Source of the DNA: Ixodes scapularis
Taxonomy: Eukaryota; Arthropoda; Arachnida; Ixodida; Ixodidae
DNA: 64,000 nucleotides
Direction: 5' to 3'
Assembly: GCF_016920785.2 (NCBI RefSeq)
Contig: NW_024609837.1
Coordinates: 54,798,671-54,862,670, forward strand
Every line of letters begins with the position of its first letter. Positions within the stretch are counted from its first letter, which is position 1. A program made the position numbers and the translations under genes. A model generated the notes under the pieces. That model was not told where the DNA came from, ran no database searches, and saw nothing but the letters and a program-made list of their open reading frames with translations. Below are positions 25,201 through 35,367 of the stretch, piece after piece.

Positions 25201-26093
25201 GCGGCCTTGGCCGCGTCCCTAATCAGTTTTGTCAGGTCATCTAATTTGGTGCCCGTGGATCCTTCTAGAATGGTGCGGAAGTCGTCCCACACTGTAGTCT
25301 TTGCCGTCCTATGCTTCTTGTGTCGCTTTGCCCTGCCGACGATACACGTCTCAATAGGGTGGTGGTCGCTGCCCCACGCGTCCTCGAAAACTCTCCATTC
25401 GATGTTCCTTGCAGTATGAGGGTCGGCCCAAGTTAGATCAGGCGTGGTGTCTTGTTGGTTGATACTGGGCGCGGTCCGCGTCTTGGTGCCCGGTTCATTG
25501 ATCAGGACGAGTCCCATATCGGTGGCCCTGCGCAGCAGCTCGGCACCTCGTGCTGACGATTTCGCGTAGCCCCATTCTTCGTGTTCGGCATTAAAGTCTC
25601 CTCCGACGAGAATCGCGTGCTTTCTCTTCTTACCGTACTCTCGTACCAGCTTCTCCACCCAGCCGTGGTCGATCTCCGCTCTCGTTTTCCTTGCCGTCGA
25701 AGTCCTAGGCCGGTAGTACACTGACACCACCAGGATCGGGCCGTCGCACTCGCTCTCCACCAGGACGGCCACTACCTCTTGCGAGTCGGTGCACCATTCC
25801 CGCGTGTCCACTTGCTGTTGGGGTAGGTCTTTGCGAACCAAAATAGCGACTTGCGGTTGCACTCTGGTCTTGCCTTTAACGGTCAGCGTCACACTCGGTT
25901 GGTCGTACTTGATGTAGCCCGTCAGTTTGATATCGGCCTCGTGGGTTTCCTGAAGCATAATAGCGTCTACAGGAATCTTTCGTTCGTGTAATCGCAGCTT
26001 GAGTTCGGACTTTTTGCCGCGCAGCCCCCGGCAGTTCCATTGAAGGGCGGTAAACGTCTTCTCGTTCTTGTAACGTCTTTGGTGTTGGCTCAT
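22224..26093 (-). CDS. LINE ORF2: APE endonuclease - reverse transcriptase - RNase H
   Basis: This 1289-residue open frame encodes the replication enzyme of an I-group LINE. The endonuclease spans about residues 15-250: N20 in QWN, E49 in QET, GDFN at 165-168, and SDHHP at 242-246. The reverse transcriptase spans about 455-765: AGPDG near 460, D591 in AVDIKKAFD, and YADD at 682-685. RNase H spans about 954-1085: D959, E993 and D1020 in TDS, then PGHAGIDGNE. The position where RNase HI usually has its last Asp is His1076. A Cys-Cys-His-Cys motif (C1211, C1214, H1225, C1230) lies near the C-terminus. The start ATG lies 7 nt past the ORF1 stop, which suggests termination-reinitiation. No stops or frameshifts are visible. 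RNase H plus APE endonuclease places it in the I group; the exact clade is uncertain. Confidence 0.95.
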   Translation of the reverse strand: MSQHQRRYKNEKTFTALQWNCRGLRGKKSELKLRLHERKIPVDAIMLQETHEADIKLTGYIKYDQPSVTLTVKGKTRVQPQVAILVRKDLPQQQVDTREWCTDSQEVVAVLVESECDGPILVVSVYYRPRTSTARKTRAEIDHGWVEKLVREYGKKRKHAILVGGDFNAEHEEWGYAKSSARGAELLRRATDMGLVLINEPGTKTRTAPSINQQDTTPDLTWADPHTARNIEWRVFEDAWGSDHHPIETCIVGRAKRHKKHRTAKTTVWDDFRTILEGSTGTKLDDLTKLIRDAAKAATVETLIEKEAPIPDTRLLSLWRKRTNHLRRYRRTRKRRDIRKANRYAKEAQRHASRLCRDDWIKSCEEFNERTSLRRMWAVCNAMLGKSKGGNTAPNMALAQGKEITQILDEIGDVFFPQPATSPDPKIYEPEESKAEEYEADFTMWEMEAAIDKGNERSAAGPDGITNSMLKNLPEVVKHNLLKSINNAWHEGNIPEKWKLSWVCPIPKPGKKPDCASNVRPISLTSVLSKLMERMVLARIDWIIEHKREVLHPAQTGFRKNLGTQDSLVLIREYLVNRPTHCHPQLLVAVDIKKAFDTLPHATVIDTARKLGVRGRPLNFIKAFLSGRKYLVKTGKHCSSEQKTNEIGVPQGAVLSPVLFNLAMAPLLWRLAVIPDLAFTVYADDITAWTMGSDNAPFPETTIQRALDVVSDFLKEVGLNPSPEKTRYLAFGKGWEKIDADLRFDGQKIDKVAEHYILGVNVHSGGNPSTWIERMRSTWKKGLSIVRRLATRAGGLGERLAKTVVQAALISKISYGLRFYKFNTAQRAKLETLMNDARRCISGLPKCTRLDLLHEAVPMLSLEEIEQNQERTYGAKLAHTRQGRALLELMPPWSSLCAQTAQSLIPDPIPPWQKTMVTPACPIPRRMNSTTNAGRRRKFARRHEEKGGDGDDELRVYVDAAFKDGVATTAAWHYEHVTKCKELQHCGSAQEAEVNAVLEAIKDTAVSSSDVFHKLRVFTDSQATVRALRTQVKAHAAVGEIFRLAHELERRDPNPLSISVEWIPGHAGIDGNEKAHRAAIEELNRIDLRRQDPVAAPSVLPPSSVFNLYDPEGTVLNIKLAMKKEVKMKLNAKGELPEASIPLGFFRRHQTVKLRRLRAHAAITPARTQRWERAARERKKRVDGASIAIDHDYSLLSRKLRREEEACSKGCIYCTNRDVECDEHHLVWECPNFHEERTKALDALDQQLRPTSFEAWSAWCRPEGERDKRVAVLSGLLSYLSETGLDMHI

Positions 26094-26100
26094 AATTGGT

Positions 26101-26742
26101 TTATTGGGCCGGGGCCGCCGTCCCTATCCCATGCTGGGTAAACATAATCTGTAGTTGTTGCTGCATCTGCTGCATCATGACTTGTTGCTGTTGCTGAAGT
26201 TGCTGCTGGAGCTGTTGTTGCCACTGTTGTATTCTGTTCTCCACGAGTTGTAGGAGATCACCGCCGCTTGGGGTCGTGCCGGGAAGGCTGCCTGAGTCTC
26301 GCGGGTTAGGTTGCGTCGGCGGCACGTTCCGCGGCGGGTATTGTTGTCGATCTTGTTGTGGTGCGGCCACAGTGGCTTCACTGTTTGTTGATTTTGCCTT
26401 GGTGGCTGCGACTTCGGCTTCTTTCTTCTTTTGTTCCAGGACTTGTTCGTAAGTTACGGGGCAGCGTTGGCTCCGGCGACGTGCTTCGTCGATCTTCTGT
26501 TGCTCAATTCGGAGTCGCTGCTCGGCTTCTCGTTTACGTTTTCGGTCAGCTTCGGCCGTGGCCTTGGCTTGCGCTCGACGGGTCTCTTGTTCCTGACGGA
26601 GTTGATTTTCGTACTTCATCTCCAATTGTTGAATCTTCTGCAGTATTCTGCTGCTACTCTCCCTAAGTTGGGCTAGTTCCGTCGCCAGTCTGCTGCTGCA
26701 GCCGCTGGGCGTGCCTAAATGGGAGACAGAGTCCATGTTCAT
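26101..26742 (-). CDS. LINE ORF1: coiled-coil and glutamine-rich protein
   Basis: This 213-residue protein is encoded immediately upstream of ORF2. Residues about 20-120 are highly charged with heptad-like spacing (rich in E, K, R, Q, A) and probably form a coiled coil. A proline/serine-rich linker follows (about 125-165), then a Gln-rich tail (about 170-205) with repeated QQQ blocks. I see no CCHC zinc knuckles and no RRM-like block, although many I-group ORF1 proteins have CCHC knuckles. Its likely role is RNA binding and RNP assembly, inferred from position only. The start is the first ATG in the open frame; a second ATG two codons in is also possible. Confidence 0.75.
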   Translation of the reverse strand: MNMDSVSHLGTPSGCSSRLATELAQLRESSSRILQKIQQLEMKYENQLRQEQETRRAQAKATAEADRKRKREAEQRLRIEQQKIDEARRRSQRCPVTYEQVLEQKKKEAEVAATKAKSTNSEATVAAPQQDRQQYPPRNVPPTQPNPRDSGSLPGTTPSGGDLLQLVENRIQQWQQQLQQQLQQQQQVMMQQMQQQLQIMFTQHGIGTAAPAQ

Positions 26743-27436
26743 TGCCTTCGAATCTAGTGCTTGTCTGTAAGTCGGTTTTGGCTTTCGCTGTTCGGCCTGT
26801 TGCTGCTCCTGCGGTGTGAGGGGGGGGGGGGGGGGGGGGGGAAATCGTCCGGGTTATATGGAGCCCGGTTGGAGGCCCCGCCTTTTTTTCTGCTGCATGA
26901 TGCCGCTCAGGCAATTTTTTAAAAAAAGTCAAGTCCTTGCGGGGCACAAAACTTAGCGCAAAGTATTTTAAAGTGTTCCATTATTGTGTCAAAAATGATT
27001 GCGATTTCGTACATTCCCACAATACTGGAAAAACAACGATTTTTTCACGTTCTCCATGCATTTCTGACCGCAGTTGGAACCTCCGGGCGTTCGCCGCTAG
27101 TCGCCGAGAGGCGGCGTTCTTGATTGCACTACTCTGCTCCGAAGGAGCTATATAGTGCTCTACCTATGGCCACATGCACTGAATGGATAACGGAGTCTTT
27201 GAAAGATAAAAACGACAGCATGTTTATAAATTCGCATTTAACTGCAGACTGGGAGAAAAATAGACACCACTCCGGTTTATATGCTTTTATATGTTCTGAT
27301 ATATCTTGTTCTATAGTCAGTTACAGGTTAAGAAGGTAGCGGCAAATGCCCCTCAAAGGGAATCAGATATCCATCCGCCACCTTTGCATCCAATAGCGTC
27401 CCACCGTTTCCGTGACGTCGCGGACAACGCGCGAGG

Positions 27437-28046
27437 AGGGTCTTGCCTTTCTGTACTGTACTGTGCCGCAGTCTGGGACCCCCCTCAGGCCACCTTATCC
27501 GCTTCTCTTGAAAGTGTGCAAAGACGTGCCGCGTACACTATCTTGCGGTGGCAGACCCCTCATGTCCCCCGGTACCGGGACATAGCTACGAATGATCTGC
27601 TGGCACGTGTGGGTTGGAACTCCCTGGCCCTACGCAGGAAAATCTCCTCGGTCCGGCTTTTGGCAACCTGCCTCCTGCCAGAGGCTCCCGAGGTTCCTCT
27701 TGCTCGGCAGCTGCGGCTGAACCGGAACGGTGGCCTTCAACCACTCTTTGCCCGCACTGACCGGCACCGGAATACCTTCGTCATCAGGGCAGTAAATCTG
27801 TGGCGGTCCCTGCCATCAGAGCTGACAGCGGGCCTGAGCGAGAAAGAAGATATAAGACCCATCTGCAGGGGGGCAATACCGCACTTGCGGTCCTAAGCAG
27901 CACGCAGCCGAGTGTTGTTTTGTTTGTTGTTGTTGTTTTTTTTTTTTTTTTTTTTTTTTGTCGTTCATGTAACTGCGGCACCACAGACCTCCTGGTATGG
28001 GCTCCTCGCCTTTTGTGGTGTCGCAACTCTTTCCGAGTTGAATAAA

Positions 28047-28077
<31 letters not shown>

Positions 28078-28078
28078 T
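27437..28078 (+). mobile_element. 5'-truncated LINE 3' end, RT C-terminal part
   Basis: From about 27440 to 27896 an open frame carries a block typical of the region after RT in CR1/Jockey-type LINEs: LYCAAVWDP, then LESVQRRAAYTIL, and a VRAVNLWRSLPSEL-like ending. A 3' UTR with a T-run (27937-27959) and a GAATAAAT signal follows, ending in an ATT microsatellite tail (28048-28078). The catalytic RT motifs are absent. The 5' truncation point is estimated. Confidence 0.8.
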
Positions 28079-28143
28079 GCTTTATCTTTCGACTTTGACT
28101 TAGCATTGTGGAAGCCACAAGAGGGAGATTAGAGTTCTCCCCC

Positions 28144-28265
28144 ACCGACGGAAACAAATACGACTTTCGGGGATTAGCTTCCCCCCGATGGATACAAAGG
28201 CTGCTTTCAGGGGCTCGGTTCCCTCTCCGATGAATACAAAGGTCGCTTTCTTAAAAAGTGGGATC
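28144..28265. repeat. degenerate 41-42 bp tandem repeat, three units
   Basis: Units start at about 28144, 28185 and 28227. Each begins CCGA(C/T)G(G/A)A(A/T)ACAAA and continues into a CTTTC-GGG segment. The copies have diverged. No coding is visible. Confidence 0.6.
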
Positions 28266-28444
28266 GGAGACAAGTGGGAATCCATTGAAGCGGAACAAGG
28301 AGCGTTGCCAGGGAACTCTTCTTTCGACTGCGGAGAGATTTGAAACGGGCGCATCACACTTGTGGGAGGAGCTTCTCCTACCTTCTTGACTTGTAACATA
28401 CGTTCTTGTATATCTTGTATGATTCATATGTGTTTATTAGACAC

Positions 28445-28650
28445 AAAAATTTCTCATAGAAATTAGATTTTTAACAGGGTCCCTCGAAGTACATGTAAAG
28501 TGTTCTAAATTTTCCTCCCTCGAGTCATTTCCTGTTTTCCGGTAAGGAAACCCTAGAAGAGTGTTCAGACCTGTTGCACGTGTTGCACTACCTTTCAGCC
28601 ATAAATGTTCTCTGCACATGGACAATAGAAGGGTAGGAGAGGGCATGACG
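28445..28650 (-). pseudogene. LINE endonuclease fragment (family of 39306-42508)
   Basis: The minus-strand translation contains CREHLWLKGSATRATGLNT followed by REENLEHFTCTSRD. It lines up with the start of the LINE ORF at 42480 (CAEHLWLKGKVAGES, then KEENRKMIDCISRD). The upstream and downstream parts of the element are missing. It is a diverged relic in which the conserved aromatic and acidic residues are partly changed. Confidence 0.65.
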
Positions 28651-29587
28651 TCGGCCCTGTATCCTCTACAAGCCATGCTCCCTTGACGCCTCGCCTCCTT
28701 TCTAATTTTTTTCCTTACTCTCCTCACTTACCCTGTCAACGTGACCACATCACGTGACCGTAGCTAGCCTTCGTCTTGCTACGGTGTACTAGAATACACC
28801 ACAGTCTAGACTTCGATCTGATAAAACCTACCGGACGGAGCGCGTGCAAGCCTGCAAGGAGTCCTTCTACAATCAACCATCCGTCTCACACGTGACATGT
28901 CACGCGCACCAATCGCCAAAGAGATCTGCGGTCACGCTGGGCACAAAATCGTTTAAATTTTTTAGGACTAGGCTTCACCAATATTGCAACCATAGAGATC
29001 ATACATACTAACTCTAGAGGAAAAGGTCCGCCATTTTCCCATACATTCTGGCTGCCGCAAGCGGCGGATCATGCAGGCAGACCCTCGGGGTCCCAAACAC
29101 GGTTACATCATTAGAGCAGTTTCGTGAACTTCAACAATCCACGAACTTACCGGTGGAAAGATATTCGCGTTCCTTTCGAAGCTTTCTTTTTATATAGCGC
29201 GCAGATGTATGGCCTCGCGTTAACGCTAAACTAAACCATATACCCGGCTTCGCCGGTGGGGCGCGGGTGGGCGCGGTTGAGGAATTCGAAACTGCGCAAC
29301 CACCAGACTTCCGAGATTTCGACAGAAGGGAAGTTAATGCAGCGTAATGACTTCATTGCTTTTTATAAGCGTTAGAATAGCTCAGAATTTAGTTTACAAC
29401 GTTAAATTATCACTGTTTATATTGCTGAGAGTTTTCACTCTTGGCGTTTACCATGGCAACGTTGCTTTCTTTCTCTCGTGTTCTGTCGCTCTCTTTTGCG
29501 ATCGTTCACTCGGGACCCCGGGTGTCGGCGCACGGGATTTGCCACTCCTCCTCACCCACCTTTACCCCCCTGATTGCAACAGGTGGT
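28651..29587. other. no recognisable gene
   Basis: Mixed-composition DNA contains CACGTGA-type motifs (28750-28910) and a short GC-rich CGCCGGTGGGGCGC stretch near 29250. I see no TIR/TSD pair and no coding motif. Confidence 0.35.
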
Positions 29588-29595
29588 GTTGAACG

Positions 29596-30253
29596 CAGAG
29601 CCGTATATGTAGAGAGTTTGGCCATTTGTTGGGAAGTATAGGAGACAAATGAAGCGGCGCCATTGGCCGAAAGCGGGCTGGGCGTGTTCCAGGGCGTCTT
29701 CAGAAATTCGAATGTGACCAACCAGAAGCCGGAAATAATACCCTGGCGGTGGTCGCGAGAAAGAAACCTGATAACTGCATTGGAGTAACTCTCGATGGCT
29801 GAAAATATGGTACACGTGATGTTTCAATCACACTCATCTGAAATGATGGTGGAAGAGTGCGACTAGCGGAAAGATCGACATAATCCTTACGCCAAACGCC
29901 GAGCGCCGGGAATCTGCCGTCAGAGCGGTCACACTCTGTCCGCGCAAAACAGAGTTGAGCGGCGCATTCGTTTCTTACGTCTTTCTGCATGATCATGATG
30001 AAACAACACGTACACCCTATTTTGAACTACAAAGAGTTACTACACTTCACTCTTACGCACTTATTAAAACCATACGAACATAGACCTTCGATGATCGATC
30101 GGCTCAGAATTGTTTCTCGCTACCACCGCTAGGGGATTCTTTTCGGCTTCTGGTTGGTCAAGAGAGCATGCCAAGCCCTCTTTCCGAGTCTGCCGCACGC
30201 CCTGGCTCTGCCCGCGCCTCCCATTGACCAAACTCTCTACATATACGGCTCTG
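29596..30253. mobile_element. hAT-type non-autonomous element (hAT-H)
   Basis: Inverted ends begin CAGAGCCGTATATGTAGAG on the left and close CTCTACATATACGGCTCTG on the right, extended for about 26 bp. They are flanked by the perfect 8-bp repeat GTTGAACG at 29588-29595 and 30254-30261. It is 658 bp with no transposase. Confidence 0.92.
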
Positions 30254-30282
30254 GTTGAACGTGCCCCCTCCTAGTACTTCTA

Positions 30283-30483
30283 TACTCCGTTTCACCTTCA
30301 GTCCGAGCGCAGTGGACGCCACGAGCCATCCCAGCCGATCCAGCGCCGGGAGAAAGTCGCGTGACCTGCTGGTGGGGCGGGGCGACACAGGGAGCTCAAG
30401 GTCGCATGACACTCCCTCAACGCCGCATTGGCTGGGATGGCTCCTAGCGTCCGCTGTGCTCGGACGGAAGGTGAAACGGAGTA
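30283..30483. mobile_element. Stowaway-like foldback (Tc1/mariner-type MITE)
   Basis: This 201-bp element has arms of about 55 bp (30283-30337 and 30430-30483). The ends are TACTCCGTTTCACCTT and its inverse, and TA dinucleotides lie outside both ends (30281-30282 and 30484-30485). TA duplication with TACTCC..GTTTC ends is the Stowaway pattern. Confidence 0.8.
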
Positions 30484-30485
30484 TA

Positions 30486-30862
30486 ACCTCCTTGTCTCTG
30501 CAGCTTTCTTTCTCTCTTTCCCAGTCTTGTTCTTGCCTAGACCTCCGCCTCTGCGTTCACCTCCCCTCCGGTTGCATTTCTGCGCAATTTTTTTTACACC
30601 GGTAATTATCAGTAGTTTATTTTAGGGGGTACATTTTACAGCGTATAGGTGACATTCACTTGACGTCACTCGCTAGGTTCGCTGCCATCGCCCACCACGG
30701 TTGCCGACTTCGAGGTCTCTTGCTATCGCGAATGCCATCTGGCCGAACCTTTTGAGCCTGGTTTAGCAGTATTTTACAACCTTAAAGGGTCTTTTTGATC
30801 GAAACTAGTGGTTATTCTTATACTTTGGTACTTTTGAAGCGCCGTGGGAGTATTTTTTGTGT
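30486..30862. other. spacer, nothing recognised
   Basis: No motif, repeat or open frame of interest. It ends at the GTTTTAGT target copy that opens hAT-D copy 2. Confidence 0.35.
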
Positions 30863-31363
30863 GTTTTAGTCAGGGTGTCGAACCGGAACCGAACCGAACC
30901 GAAAACCGGAACCGAACCGGTATTGTTTCCGGAACTGAACCCGAACCCGAACCGTTATATTGTTATCGCGATGAACCCGAACCGGAACTGAACCGGAAAA
31001 AAAATAACGGTTACCGGCTCATGTCAAAACGGTTCGGCCACGCGCTGTTGACAATGAATGTGCTATCAATGCCATTTGTTCTTAAGTGCCGTCAGCTGAC
31101 ACACACCTCGCTTACATATTTTTCTTCTCCACTCAGTCTTAGGAATATAAACGCTGCATTCCTGAATCTTGACAAACGCTGCATCCATGAATCTTGACAT
31201 AGGAACCAGTATTGCGCTGGTCGCGGCTTGCACGGAAGAAAGAAAATTGGAAAGCTGTGCAAAAAAAAAAAAAAAATCGCGTCACGGGATTTAATTTTCT
31301 TACAATCTCGTAAATCCTAAATGCTGCTGTGTGCTCATTTCATAACACGTTTCTAGAACACGC

Positions 31364-31705
31364 GAGTTCTTGAAGCTTGCTTCCATCGGAATGAGAAAAG
31401 AAAAGGCTGTGGAGTTTGATAATATTTGAGGGAGAGAAAGAAATTTTATTTACAGTTGAAATGAGCATTCATGAATTATATCTGCGCTTCGCTGCCCCAA
31501 CCACCGGTCAGAGTATATCGAGCTATGAATGGAAAATTTCCCGGGTCGTTCTACGCTTTGTGGTATCCTTAACCTTTTTGTAGTTGCAGACTAGTGCTTA
31601 TTTTGATTGCTGCAGAAGCTGCTGAAGGGACCACAAAAACAAAAACAAGTATTTGAAAAAAAAACGGCTTTATACCAATAACAATGATACCAATTTTAAC
31701 GCCAC
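31364..31705. other. unassigned sequence between hAT-D and the TTAA array
   Basis: This is 342 bp of AT-rich sequence inside the hAT-D gap. It contains no TIR or coding motif. With 47194-47870 it forms the unexplained outer shell of the insert. Confidence 0.4.
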
Positions 31706-31709
31706 TTAA

Positions 31710-32278
31710 AGGGGTACTCCACCGTTTTTTTCATTGTCTCCTTATTTTTTTGAAATTTTGCTAAACTAACCAACAAACATTGCTAAAATAGTATCCCAAA
31801 TATTAGGTCAAAATATTGTTTTTTCGCGAAGTTATTGAATTTACAGTTTTGATCTTCACCATGTTTTTCCAACTGAAAGTCTCTACTGGTAACAAGAACA
31901 AAGTGACGTCAGTGGAAGGCAGGGGTTAACTTTTTGGACTACAGAAGTTGTTCCCAACGGATTCGAAGCAGTTTCTTGGTGTCAAATGAGTGCTTTAGAA
32001 GCTCGCTCCCGTATCCGCGCTCCAGCACGGAACAAATGATTGGCATATTCTATTTTTAGACTACTTGCTCGACTGGCAAGCCTGCCTGCCACTGACGTCA
32101 CGGCACTGAAAAGTGCGCGAATATTTGAATATCGGCTTTTGCACCATTTTCATTTGCCGATTTCACAATACCTATTATGAATTTCGCGATGCTAAATAGC
32201 ATACCGGAAAGGCTAAAGGCCGGGGAGTCAGAAAATATAGTTAGTTGAGGTAGCTCAAAAAATCGGTGGAGTACCCCT
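31710..32278. mobile_element. TTAA element 1 (piggyBac-type MITE)
   Basis: The ends AGGGGTACTCCACCG and CGGTGGAGTACCCCT are perfect inverted repeats. TTAA flanks them at 31706-31709 and 32279-32282. It is 569 bp and non-coding. The right TTAA is shared with TTAA element 2. Confidence 0.9.
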
Positions 32279-33103
32279 TTAAAGGGACACTGACAGGGTA
32301 TTTATGCTCGCCGATGTTTTTAGTTGTACGTGACATATGGGAGCTCAACTACCCAGAACAGAATTTGCGCCTCGAAATTCGGTTCCTTTCCGCCCGAAAA
32401 CCGCCGATCAAGAACTGGCCGGTTCGAGTCTCGCTCACTCTCTTTTTCGCGGTCACGGGCCGTTTTCTAAGGTATCGATGCGACCACCAAATTTAATCAA
32501 AGTCGTGGGTCACTGAAGACACGCACTCAATATTAAAAATAGAAAAAAATATGAAACCCATTTTTTGTGGCTTCTAAAAAGCTTAAATACGTTGATTGAA
32601 AAAAAAAAGTTCCACAGACAACCGGAAGCATTCTGTGCGTTCGTCGTTTCGCGTATCGTGGGACTCGCGGGGACGGCGATGGCAGCGGACGACGGGCGTG
32701 GGACCTCTATTTCAGAACTGTCGTTCGCGGTACCGGCGAATTCTGTCTACCGTTAAAAGAGAAATGTTGGACTGATCAAAAGAATTGATATTCATCCCGC
32801 ACGACACGCCCGGCCACCAAGCCGATTTGCACGAAGACGTCGCCGAGCCGTCGCTCCCTTCTCGTGGCTGAAGACAACGCTCGCGCAAACGTCAAGCACG
32901 ACGTCTCTACTTCGAGTTGAATATGCACGCGTACGATTTCTTTACTAGGTGCGAATGTCCCCAAAGCGTAGTGCTTCCCGACTTCGACCCGGGAGTGCTT
33001 TTGCTAGAGAACAATCAACAGCAAACTTTCCAACTTACAGTTTACCGGCTGAATTATTACTAAGGAAAGAGATCCACCACAAACGGGATGCCCCAGTTGC
33101 TGA

Positions 33104-35367
33104 GGCAAGGCAAGAATCTGTTCTTTCGCAATCAAGCATCGTGTGGTACCTTACGACATCCGAGGGCTGTTCGGCTACGCTCAACCATCAACGGGCCACT
33201 CCAGGAGAATCTGCAGGATCATACGCTCTGAGATGTGGAGACAGGTCCGGTATTTTCGAACCTGCCTTAAGATACTTGCCCAGGGTGGACAATCCCACAG
33301 CGGCAGCGGGTCACAATATCGAGACTACCTCCTCAGAGCAAGTAGGATGACAGAGTTCTTCTGGTGGACATACGTTCCTCATCTCAAGAGTCTCCGAAAT
33401 GAAGGTAGATGCACGAGGGGCGAGCCTGTTACCATCCTAGGCAATACAAATCTACCTGTAGAAATAACAAAGGTCTTGGAGAAAGGCCCCAAATTTTGCA
33501 CGAAACCAAAAATGCACGATGTACAGATAGTGTCCACCATTCATGATATAGCGGCAAAAACTCAAGAGCCGTACCGACCACGGTGTATCGATGAATGCAT
33601 GGATGTGGTGATGAAAGTGGGAACGGCACCCGCAACATGCAGTAAAACCAAGTTAGACAGCATTGTAGGGTATTTCCAGCAGAACAATTTAAACTTAATT
33701 GTTTCCGATAAAGAAGGAGGTTTTATTGTAGCTCCCCATGATATTTACACGAATAAGGCAAGAATGGCCATCGGGAAAATTTTTAAGAAACTAGAAGGTT
33801 ACAAGTCCAAGTCAGTGAAGGCCAGAGCTCTACAACTGTGCCACAAGTTTGAGTTAGAGCAATTACGAAAACAGATAACATCAGCCGATAAAGACCAACT
33901 GGGCTTATTCTTCACCGGGAAAACACACAAAGAAGCGTGTCCTTTCCGTGTGGTCATTACAGAAAAAGGATCGTGGCAAGGAGCCATGTCAAGGTTCCTC
34001 CAACGGCAATTGGCAACCCTACGACTTAATGACCCTTTTCTGGTCTCCAATTCTGAGAAGGTGATTGAATATCTGGGAAACAACATCTTAACTGTTCGGT
34101 ATGGCCTATCTCTCGATGTAGAAGACTTATTTTACTCTATACCTCACGAGGGGATGTTTACTGCTTTGAGAGAACACATTGAAGCCAATGGAGAAGTAGC
34201 CTTTCAGAACAACTGTGGAATGGCAGTGGATTCCTTCCTTGAGCTTCTACGGCTCTACTTGAACTCAACTGTGGTAACGTTCAATGGAGAACACTACATA
34301 CAGAAGAGAGGAATCTGTATAGGATCCTGTGTAGCTCCTGCTTTGACAGATGTTTACCTCTCGAAATGTAATAGAGCCATTGATGACAGCCTTGACATTC
34401 CCCAGGTTAGTCATATATTCAGATACGTAGACGACTATCTTATCCTCCTCAATGCCCGACCCAAATGTGAGACACAGTTCATGGATTCCGTTCAAACGAC
34501 ATTCGAAGAACACGCCGGGGGACTAACGTTCACGCATGAATGGCCGGAAAACCAGTCCCTACAATTCTTAGATCTCAAAATAACATTCCACGAAGACAGT
34601 GTATGCTGGATGTACGCCCCACGAACAAAGAAAAGTCTTCTGCAGTACGACTCCTCACACACTAAGCTCGTCAAGAGAGGAATTGTTGCAAGTACGTTGG
34701 GGGCGGCTCTGAGGAAGTCTTGTGACCACACAGCAGGAGAGAGCTTTAACAACCAGCTGCAGAGACTTCACGCCTCAGGGTACCCGACTTCAGTTATTTC
34801 CACCATCGTAGAGAGCATGTTAAAACAACGTCAAAGAGGAAGTCCAAACCGAACAAAGATCCGACCTGTGGTAATGCCCTACATTCACCGTCTCTCCCAT
34901 AACCTAAAAAGAGTAGCCGCAAAGTTTGAGGTTCCTATCGTCCTCACAGCGCCCGACAAACTTAAAAGATTATGCCCAAAAATCAACGAGCAGCGGGATA
35001 CACACGACCAATGTAAAATCAACCATGCAAGAAAGTTCGTGGAATGTCAGAGTGGCATCATATATGAAATACCGCTGTCATGTGGGAAGGTGTATCTGGG
35101 ACAATCTGGAGGTGCATCAATGTGAGACTTAGGGAACATGCACTTTCTCTAAACTCAACGCCAGCGGGCCATCTTGCTGTGCATGTGAGAGATTGCGGGT
35201 GCACACCAAGGTTTTCTGAGACTAAGGTGCTTAAACATTTTAAAGAACAAAAGACTAGAGAGGTGTACGAGGCGTGCAAGATCGCGAATAAGGGCCTAGC
35301 CTGCATAAGTACGCCTTCGATTGCTTTGACGGCGAAAGAGCTCCAATTTTTGAATTTTAGTCCCTAA
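33104..35367 (+). pseudogene. Penelope-like element polyprotein: RT plus GIY-YIG endonuclease
   Basis: The frame is open from 33104; a GTG occurs at 33143 and the first methionines are internal, so the true start is unclear. Counting from 33143, a DKG-type block (SDKEGG near 188-193) and an FTGKTHK block (about 257-263) precede the RT. The RT palm carries SLDVEDLFYSIP with Asp325, KRGICIGSCVAPA at 388-400, and YVDD at 428-431, then LQFLDLKI. The C-terminal GIY-YIG nuclease has IIYEI and KVYLGQSG. A one-base loss near 35111 shifts the frame; the downstream frame (to 35367) continues with RCINVRLREH. The length of about 750 residues is normal for the family. This is a Penelope/Poseidon-type element. 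It is inactive because of the frameshift and lacks a visible Penelope pseudo-LTR. Confidence 0.88.

Larger units (their letters stand above)
22079..26888 (-). mobile_element. near-intact I-group non-LTR retrotransposon
   Basis: The element runs on the minus strand: 5' end at 26888, ORF1, ORF2, and 3' end at 22079 in a TCAC-type short tandem tail. A 12-bp direct repeat TCTGCTGCATGA flanks it at 22067-22078 and 26889-26900. In hAT-B copy 2 this sequence occurs once (42741-42760 on the other strand) without the insertion. The 5' leader before ORF1 is about 146 bp and carries a long homopolymer (26822-26841). Both ORFs are open, so the copy may be young and possibly active. Confidence 0.93.
20944..27162. 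mobile_element. hAT-B copy 1, with two nested insertions
   Basis: The ends TAGAGCACTATATAGCT and AGCTATATAGTGCTCTA are perfect inverted repeats, extended by GGAGCAGAGTAG-type sequence. They are flanked by the 8-bp duplication CCTATGGC at 20936-20943 and 27163-27170. Removing the hAT-A insertion (with one TSD) and the I-group LINE leaves about 680 bp, which aligns with hAT-B copy 2 (38939-38974 plus 42521-43157, opposite orientation). There is no transposase. TAGAG ends with an 8-bp TSD support hAT. Confidence 0.93.

Noticed and set aside
26663..26947. N-terminal extension of LINE ORF1 upstream of 26742
   Set aside because: That frame crosses the element boundary at 26888 into hAT-B and is out of frame with ORF1.
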